Both the position numbers and the translations under genes were made by a program. From Paraperlucidibaca baekdonensis (GTDB taxonomy: Bacteria > Pseudomonadota > Gammaproteobacteria > Pseudomonadales > Moraxellaceae), in NCBI RefSeq assembly GCF_003387535.1, contig NZ_QUNR01000003.1, positions 186,001 to 250,000 of the forward strand: a stretch of DNA of 64,000 nt. The letters are read 5' to 3'. Shown in pieces: positions 59,346-64,000 of this stretch. Below the pieces are notes generated by a model. That model was not told the DNA's origin, made no database searches, and worked only from the letters and a program-made list of their open reading frames with translations. Position 1 is the stretch's first letter. Every line of letters begins with the position of its first letter.

Positions 59346-61028
59346 ATGCGCATTTCATCTCTTGCCCTCCTAGCGGCGTCGTCCCTCGTATTAGCCGCCT
59401 GTGGTGGCGGTGGTGGTGGATCTAACAGCGGCGTTTCGCCCGCTAACCCGACAAACTCCAACGCCAGTAACGCACAGCCAGTCAATGTTGCTCCGGCCAC
59501 GCCCACGCGCAGTCAAGCCGGCGTTTGTCGCACCGATCAGACCCTGGCGGCGCCGCGCAACGACAATTTGCGCATCGACTCGGTTCGCTACCTGCAAGTC
59601 GTTGAGCAAGATGCCGCAAATGCTAATGCCACCATCGTTAGCAATAAGGTGCTCAGCCTGCGCGTTGATGTGCTTGCCAATCCCGGCACACTCAGCCCGA
59701 CGCGCGCCACTGCATTAGTCTTTAATCCTGCCAGTGGCCGTTGTGACACCTTCAACTTGTCGGGGCCCAACACGATTCCCACGCAGGTCGATAACACCCG
59801 CTTAAATGATGCCTTTTTTGTCACCATCCCTGCCAATAGTGTGCAGCCAGGTATGACCATTACCGTGGTTTTCGATGACAACCAAGGCCGTAGCAGCGCC
59901 GAGGCCGCGCGCGTGCAGCGCATGGTAGTGCCGGCTATCGTCACGGGTGTGACCGAGACCGTGCGAGTGATTCCCTTACGTTTCAATGGTCAAACCGGTG
60001 TGGCGAATCCATCGAGCGTGAAATCGATTTTGGAGCGCACCGCCGGTGTGGCCTCGGTCAATGTGCAAACCGAGGCGCCATTTACCCCGCGCGCCTTCAA
60101 TTCACGTGGCGGCTTCTTGATTTTTCAAGGCCCGGAAGGTGAGTTCAATGCCAACACACTGGTGCAAGCCCTAAATGAGGTCGACGATGTCTGCGACCAG
60201 CTCAATGGCGCGCAATCGAGCGCGCGCTCATCACCCAAATGTTTAGGTGTTTGGCCCGATAATGTGCGCTTCACCAGTGGCGGCCTCACCAGCTCCGGGG
60301 AAATCGTTGGTGTGGCCTTTGTTGGCGGCAAAACCATGATGACGCAATCGCTTGGCGGCACAGATATTCCGGGCATTATCTCGCCCTATGCCGGCACGCA
60401 TTGGTTGGCATTTCGCGCCGTTACCGTGGCACATGAATATGGCCATTTGTTGAATTTAAATCACGCCGCTTGTGGCGTAGGTGGTCGCACCGACTCACGC
60501 CTCTATAGCGATGGCCGCTTGGGGAACACCGGCGCCGGCTACGATATGGCTCGCGACTTTTACTTCAGCGCCACGCAGCGCGGTGCCAATGGTGGCCGCC
60601 AGTTTGGCGACATCATGTCGTATTGTGAAAAAGAGTGGCCTTCCGATCGTGGCTATGTGCTCAGCGCTAGCTATCGAGCCGGTGGCGCGTCTAGTCGCAA
60701 TGCCGCCAGCCGCGAAGTCGCCAGCCAGCGTTGGCTAAAAATCACTGGCTTCGATGGCCATTGGCAAGTCCGCGCGGTCTATACCGCGCCCAGCACGCTA
60801 GAGGCCACCGACATGGCCATGCGCTTGAGCAGTAGCAGTGGTCAATTAGAACAGCCGCTCATGCGTCCGCAGATCAGCGATTTGCCGCTAGCCAGCGCCA
60901 ACGGCCCGTATTATGTTGAGCTACCAACTAGCGCTGTCGAATCATTGTCCACGCTATCGTGGCAGTTGCTCAGCGGTGCCGGCCAGCTTCTCAGCACTGG
61001 TGTTGGTGAGCTACTTACTCAGCCTTAA
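59346..61028 (+). CDS. Metzincin-like lipoprotein (copy 2)
   Basis: Lipoprotein of 560 residues, clearly paralogous to 57667-59274: both begin the mature part with a Cys then LxAPRNDNLRI, share ETVRxIPxR, CxxLNGxQSSARSxPKC and SDRGY, and have the same zinc motif, here HEYGHLLNLNH (363-373, Asn for Gly) with Met-turn DIMSYCEKEW (Met424). The signal is MRISSLALLAASSLVLAAC. The region around residues 225-260 differs most from copy 1. 71 bases separate the two genes, with no terminator, so they may be cotranscribed. The substrate is unknown. Confidence 0.78.
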   Translation: MRISSLALLAASSLVLAACGGGGGGSNSGVSPANPTNSNASNAQPVNVAPATPTRSQAGVCRTDQTLAAPRNDNLRIDSVRYLQVVEQDAANANATIVSNKVLSLRVDVLANPGTLSPTRATALVFNPASGRCDTFNLSGPNTIPTQVDNTRLNDAFFVTIPANSVQPGMTITVVFDDNQGRSSAEAARVQRMVVPAIVTGVTETVRVIPLRFNGQTGVANPSSVKSILERTAGVASVNVQTEAPFTPRAFNSRGGFLIFQGPEGEFNANTLVQALNEVDDVCDQLNGAQSSARSSPKCLGVWPDNVRFTSGGLTSSGEIVGVAFVGGKTMMTQSLGGTDIPGIISPYAGTHWLAFRAVTVAHEYGHLLNLNHAACGVGGRTDSRLYSDGRLGNTGAGYDMARDFYFSATQRGANGGRQFGDIMSYCEKEWPSDRGYVLSASYRAGGASSRNAASREVASQRWLKITGFDGHWQVRAVYTAPSTLEATDMAMRLSSSSGQLEQPLMRPQISDLPLASANGPYYVELPTSAVESLSTLSWQLLSGAGQLLSTGVGELLTQP

Positions 61029-61049
61029 TTTACTTAATGGATTGCCTGC

Positions 61050-62423
61050 ATGAAAGCTTTATCACCTGCCGATCAACTGTTTTTGTGGATGGAAAAACGC
61101 CAGCAACCCATGCATGTGGCTGGCCTACAACTTTTTGATTATCCGGAAGATGCTGGCCCGCGTTATATCCGTGATCTCGTCGAGCATTTGCGCAGTTTCA
61201 CCGAGCCTGCCCCGCCGTTTAATAAACGCTTGGTGAGTCGTTTCGGCCAGTATTTTTGGGAAACCGATAAGCAGTTTGATCTTGAGCATCACTTTCGCCA
61301 TCGCGCCCTGCCTAAGCCCGGGCGCATTCGCGAGCTGCTGTCGTATGTCTCGGCAGCACACAGCAACCTCATGGATCGTGAGCGGCCGATGTGGGAGGTG
61401 CACCTGATTGAAGGTGTGCAGGGGCGTCGCTTCGCGCTCTACACCAAGGTGCATCATTCCTTATTTGATGGCATAGCCGCCATGCGCATGGGCTCGCGTG
61501 CCTTGAGCGAAGACGCTGATATGCGCGATGTGCCGCCGATTTGGGCCATGGCGCCGCGTAAAAAGCCGGTTCGTCTGCTGCGCAATCCGGTTGAGATGGC
61601 CACCGGCATGGCACGTTTTACCGCGACCATGAGTAAACAGCTGGCCACCATGCCTGCGGTATTGGGGGAGATCGCGAAAGTCTCGCGCAAGTCCACGCGT
61701 GATCCGAACTTCGTGTCATTTTTCCAGGCGCCACCAAGCATCATCAATAGCAAAATCACCGGCAGTCGCCGTTTCGCCGCGCAAAGCTGGCCCATGGCAC
61801 GCTATAAGGCCGTGGCCAATACCTTCGGCTGCACGCTCAATGATGTGGTGTTGGCGGTCTGTGGCAGCGCTTTGCGTAACTATTTAATCAGCCAACAAGC
61901 ATTGCCCGATAAGCCCTTGATTGCCATGGTGCCGGTGTCATTGCGCCGCGATGACAGCAGCGAAGGCAATCAAATTGCCATGATTTTGGCGAATTTAGGC
62001 ACGGAAGTGGCCGATCCTACGCTGCGTTTAGAGCGCGTGATGGCGTCGGTGAAAGAGGCGAAGGCGCGGTATAAACAGATGAGTCCGGCGGAGATTTTGA
62101 ATTACACGGCTTTGATGATGGCGCCCGCGGGCATTAATTTAGCCACGGGGCTGGCCTCTGGCCTGCGTGCATTTAACGTGATTATTTCCAATGTGCCGGG
62201 CCCGAAGGAGCCGCTGTATTGGAATGGTGCGCGCCTGACCGGCCAGTATCCAGTATCTATACCGGTCGATCAGGTGGCACTCAACATCACCTTAACGAGC
62301 TATGTGGACTCGTTAGAGTTCGGTCTTACCGCTTGTCGTCGTACGCTGCCGTCGATGCAGCGCCTACTCGACTATCTCGAGAACGGATTACGCGAACTTG
62401 AGGTTGCGGGCGGCTTGCGCTAG
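61050..62423 (+). CDS. Wax ester synthase / diacylglycerol acyltransferase
   Basis: WS/DGAT-family acyltransferase of 457 residues that esterifies fatty alcohols or diacylglycerol with acyl-CoA to make storage lipid. The active-site motif HHxxxDG is KVHHSLFDGIAAM (H135-H136, D140), with the N-terminal PxDxxF-type start LSPADQLFLWME and the C-terminal block NVIISNVPGPKEPLYWNGARL. It begins 21 bases after the second metzincin gene. Its last 98 bases lie antisense to the helicase 3' end. Confidence 0.93.
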   Translation: MKALSPADQLFLWMEKRQQPMHVAGLQLFDYPEDAGPRYIRDLVEHLRSFTEPAPPFNKRLVSRFGQYFWETDKQFDLEHHFRHRALPKPGRIRELLSYVSAAHSNLMDRERPMWEVHLIEGVQGRRFALYTKVHHSLFDGIAAMRMGSRALSEDADMRDVPPIWAMAPRKKPVRLLRNPVEMATGMARFTATMSKQLATMPAVLGEIAKVSRKSTRDPNFVSFFQAPPSIINSKITGSRRFAAQSWPMARYKAVANTFGCTLNDVVLAVCGSALRNYLISQQALPDKPLIAMVPVSLRRDDSSEGNQIAMILANLGTEVADPTLRLERVMASVKEAKARYKQMSPAEILNYTALMMAPAGINLATGLASGLRAFNVIISNVPGPKEPLYWNGARLTGQYPVSIPVDQVALNITLTSYVDSLEFGLTACRRTLPSMQRLLDYLENGLRELEVAGGLR

Positions 62424-64000
62424 CACCATCGCCTGGTGCGTCGTTGTAGCTGCGGCGTGGCGCGTCATTTGAGCGGGCGCGGAAATCGCCACCGGCGGGG
62501 CGACGGTCGCCACCGCGGCTAAAGCCCGGGCGATCATTGCGGAAGGCCTTGCGATCAAACGCCGAACGCTCATGCGTAGCGACACCGGCGCGGTTGCCGA
62601 TTGACTCTGCATCACCCGATGGGCCATCACGACGCGGTGCAGCTGCGCGATCACGGAAGCCGCCACGGTCACTGCGCGGACGATCATTAGCGTAAGCAGG
62701 GCGGTCACTGCGCGGACGATCGCCACGTGGGGCGAAGCCATCGTTGCTGCGTGCTGGACGGTCGTTGTTATAGGCAGGACGATCGTTGCTGTAAGCAGGA
62801 CGCGCTGGGCGATCGCTGTTATACGCCGGACGGTCATTGCTGCGTGCAGGACGATCATTGCTATAAGCGGGGCGGCCGGAGTCACGGCTTGGGCCACGGC
62901 TATCGCGGTTAAAGTCACGACCACCACCATGCTCACGACGTGGTGCGCCACGACCTGCTGGTCGACCGCCGCCATTGTCACGATATTTTGGTGCTGGGCG
63001 CGGTTCCATGCCAGGAATAGTGGCTTCTGGAATGGCGTTGCCTGTGTAGGCCGCTAAGCGTTGCAATTTACCGCGGTCGCGACGGTTGACAAGGCTGATG
63101 GCTGTGCCAGTGCGGCCGGCACGACCGGTACGGCCAATGCGGTGCACATAATCTTCGAGGACCATGGGTAAGTCGAAGTTGAAGACGTGCGTGATGCCAG
63201 CGACATCGATGCCGCGTGCGGCCACGTCGGTGGCCACGAGGCAGCGCACGCCGCCATCTTTGAGCGCGCGCAATGTGCGGTTGCGAGCCGGTTGCTTCAT
63301 GTCGCCGTGCAGCGCCGCGGTTTGCAAGCCGTAGTTTGCCAGCTCAATAGACAGCTCTTCGGCATCACGACGGGTTGCAGTAAAGACCACCGACTGATTG
63401 ACATCGGGCGTATCAAGCAGCTTCAGCAAAATGGCTTTTTTGTGGGCCATGTCATCGCAGAAATACAGCGATTGCGAAATATTTTCATGTTTGGCGGTCT
63501 GTGCGCTGATTTGCAGGCGCTCAGGGTTGCGCATAACGCGCTCAGCCAGCGTGGCAATGCGATTTTCCAGTGTCGCCGAAAACAGCAGAGTTTGGCGTTC
63601 GGCTGGCGCTTGCTCAGCGATCAGTTCGACATCATCAATAAAGCCGAGGTCGAGCATGCGGTCGGCTTCATCAAGCACCAACACTTCTACGCGATCGAGC
63701 TTGATTTGGCCACGATTCATCAGGTCGAGCAGGCGACCAGGGGTGGCTACCATGACATCAACAGGGCGCTGTAATTGACGCGCTTGTTGTTGGTAGTTCA
63801 TGCCGCCCAAAATGCTGGCGGTACGCACGCGCAGACGTGCACCATAAATACGTGCGGCACTTTCAACTTGGCGAGCCAATTCGCGCGTTGGTGTCAGCAC
63901 CAAGATGCGCGGGCCTTTGCCGGGGCCGCCAGGGGTTTGGGTAATACGATGTAGCGCGGGCAAAATAAAAGCCGCGGTTTTGCCTGTGCCAGTTTGTGCG
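62326..64000 (-). CDS. DEAD-box RNA helicase, 5' part outside the window
   Basis: ATP-dependent RNA helicase; 558 codons are visible and the beginning lies beyond the right edge. Motif I AQTGTGKT falls at the very end of the window; then PTRELARQ, VATPGRLLDL, VLDEADRMLD (DEAD), LLFSAT, VVFTATRRDAEEL, CLVATDVAARGIDV and HRIGRTGRAGRTG. After the core (about 320 residues) comes a tail of about 225 residues rich in Arg, Asp, Asn, Pro and Gly with repeats of NDRPA(R/Y). The order of motifs and tail suit RhlE/RhlB-like helicases in ribosome assembly or mRNA decay. The end overlaps the wax ester synthase gene. Confidence 0.92.
   Translation of the reverse strand, partial: AQTGTGKTAAFILPALHRITQTPGGPGKGPRILVLTPTRELARQVESAARIYGARLRVRTASILGGMNYQQQARQLQRPVDVMVATPGRLLDLMNRGQIKLDRVEVLVLDEADRMLDLGFIDDVELIAEQAPAERQTLLFSATLENRIATLAERVMRNPERLQISAQTAKHENISQSLYFCDDMAHKKAILLKLLDTPDVNQSVVFTATRRDAEELSIELANYGLQTAALHGDMKQPARNRTLRALKDGGVRCLVATDVAARGIDVAGITHVFNFDLPMVLEDYVHRIGRTGRAGRTGTAISLVNRRDRGKLQRLAAYTGNAIPEATIPGMEPRPAPKYRDNGGGRPAGRGAPRREHGGGRDFNRDSRGPSRDSGRPAYSNDRPARSNDRPAYNSDRPARPAYSNDRPAYNNDRPARSNDGFAPRGDRPRSDRPAYANDRPRSDRGGFRDRAAAPRRDGPSGDAESIGNRAGVATHERSAFDRKAFRNDRPGFSRGGDRRPAGGDFRARSNDAPRRSYNDAPGDGASASRPQPQVRVIRSRDSRVGAASTAAYDDKR
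62670..62880 (-). repeat. Imperfect tandem repeats in the helicase tail
   Basis: Short units of about 18-21 bases such as GCAGGACGATCGTTGCT and GCAGGACGATCATTGCT (plus strand) recur about ten times with small changes, coding NDRPAR / NDRPAY units of the disordered, Arg-rich tail. The arrangement is coding and degenerate, not a CRISPR array. Confidence 0.75.

Noticed and set aside
62670-62880. CRISPR-like periodic repeats
   Set aside because: Units are degenerate, lack unique spacers of constant length and lie in frame in the helicase tail.
62388-62981. Open frame of 197 codons on the minus strand within the helicase tail
   Set aside because: Low-complexity Val/Ala/Thr translation in another frame of the repeat region; a shadow of the helicase gene.
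63187-63774. Open frame of 195 codons on the plus strand opposite the helicase core
   Set aside because: Complement of conserved DEAD-box sequence with no recognisable domain or ribosome-binding site.

Overview
The window is a gene-dense stretch of a gammaproteobacterial chromosome, moderately GC-rich (about 57-60 % in the rows counted by hand). Support for this placement: pdxB, rnt, recC-recB-recD, hda and the order DUF3108-purN-purM // perM-hda-DUF2069-wrbA-yihY, which I recall as a conserved Pseudomonas-type neighbourhood. The nth-rsxB ... metG ... apbC-dcd order recalls Xanthomonadales and relatives. A PHA synthase, a wax ester synthase, an acyl-CoA synthetase and an acyl-CoA dehydrogenase suggest a lipid-using, storage-polymer-making heterotroph (Nevskiales, Xanthomonadales or a similar group). 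The exact order cannot be fixed from the sequence alone. I see no rRNA, tRNA, CRISPR array, prophage or insertion sequence, and no gap over 300 bases between genes.

Layout. 0-5.8 kb: an AraC regulator, purU, a PAT/AmpG-like transporter and a TusA-like protein on the plus strand, facing a MATE exporter and a DUF4743-Nudix hydrolase. 5.9-12.9 kb: pdxB, a sodium:solute symporter gene broken by an in-frame TAG, rnt-pyrC, a membrane diguanylate cyclase and argG. 13-16 kb: a PhaC-type synthase followed by a long-chain acyl-CoA synthetase. 16-20 kb (minus): an AsmA/DUF748 envelope protein, nth and an orphan RsxB ferredoxin. 20-27.5 kb: amidase, alpha/beta hydrolase, a PF10118 protein, an HD protein with a class I-type HMG-CoA reductase, and metG. 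27.5-32.6 kb: flavin amine oxidase, apbC, dcd and acyl-CoA dehydrogenase. 32.6-41 kb: the purine/hda/wrbA/yihY block and class I fumarase.

41-48.6 kb is the most unusual part. A lower-GC choice-of-anchor lipoprotein gene ends in a strong terminator. It is followed at once by one gene encoding a DinB (Pol IV) polymerase fused to a complete AlkB dealkylase, then an overlapping AlkA-type 3-methyladenine glycosylase, then a small DUF2970 membrane protein whose coding sequence contains a terminator-like hairpin. Together this looks like an alkylation-damage cassette combining lesion bypass, direct reversal and base excision. Its polymerase has no ATG/GTG/TTG start that would keep the first catalytic Asp. 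A second PF10118 protein, a second AraC regulator, a YqiA-like esterase and a small secreted Cys protein follow.

48.6-57.6 kb is the recC-recB-recD operon. 57.7-62.4 kb holds two tandem paralogous lipoproteins with a metzincin-like zinc motif and a wax ester synthase/DGAT. A DEAD-box RNA helicase with a repetitive Arg/Asp/Asn-rich tail runs off the right end on the minus strand, and its 3' end overlaps the wax ester synthase gene by 98 bases.
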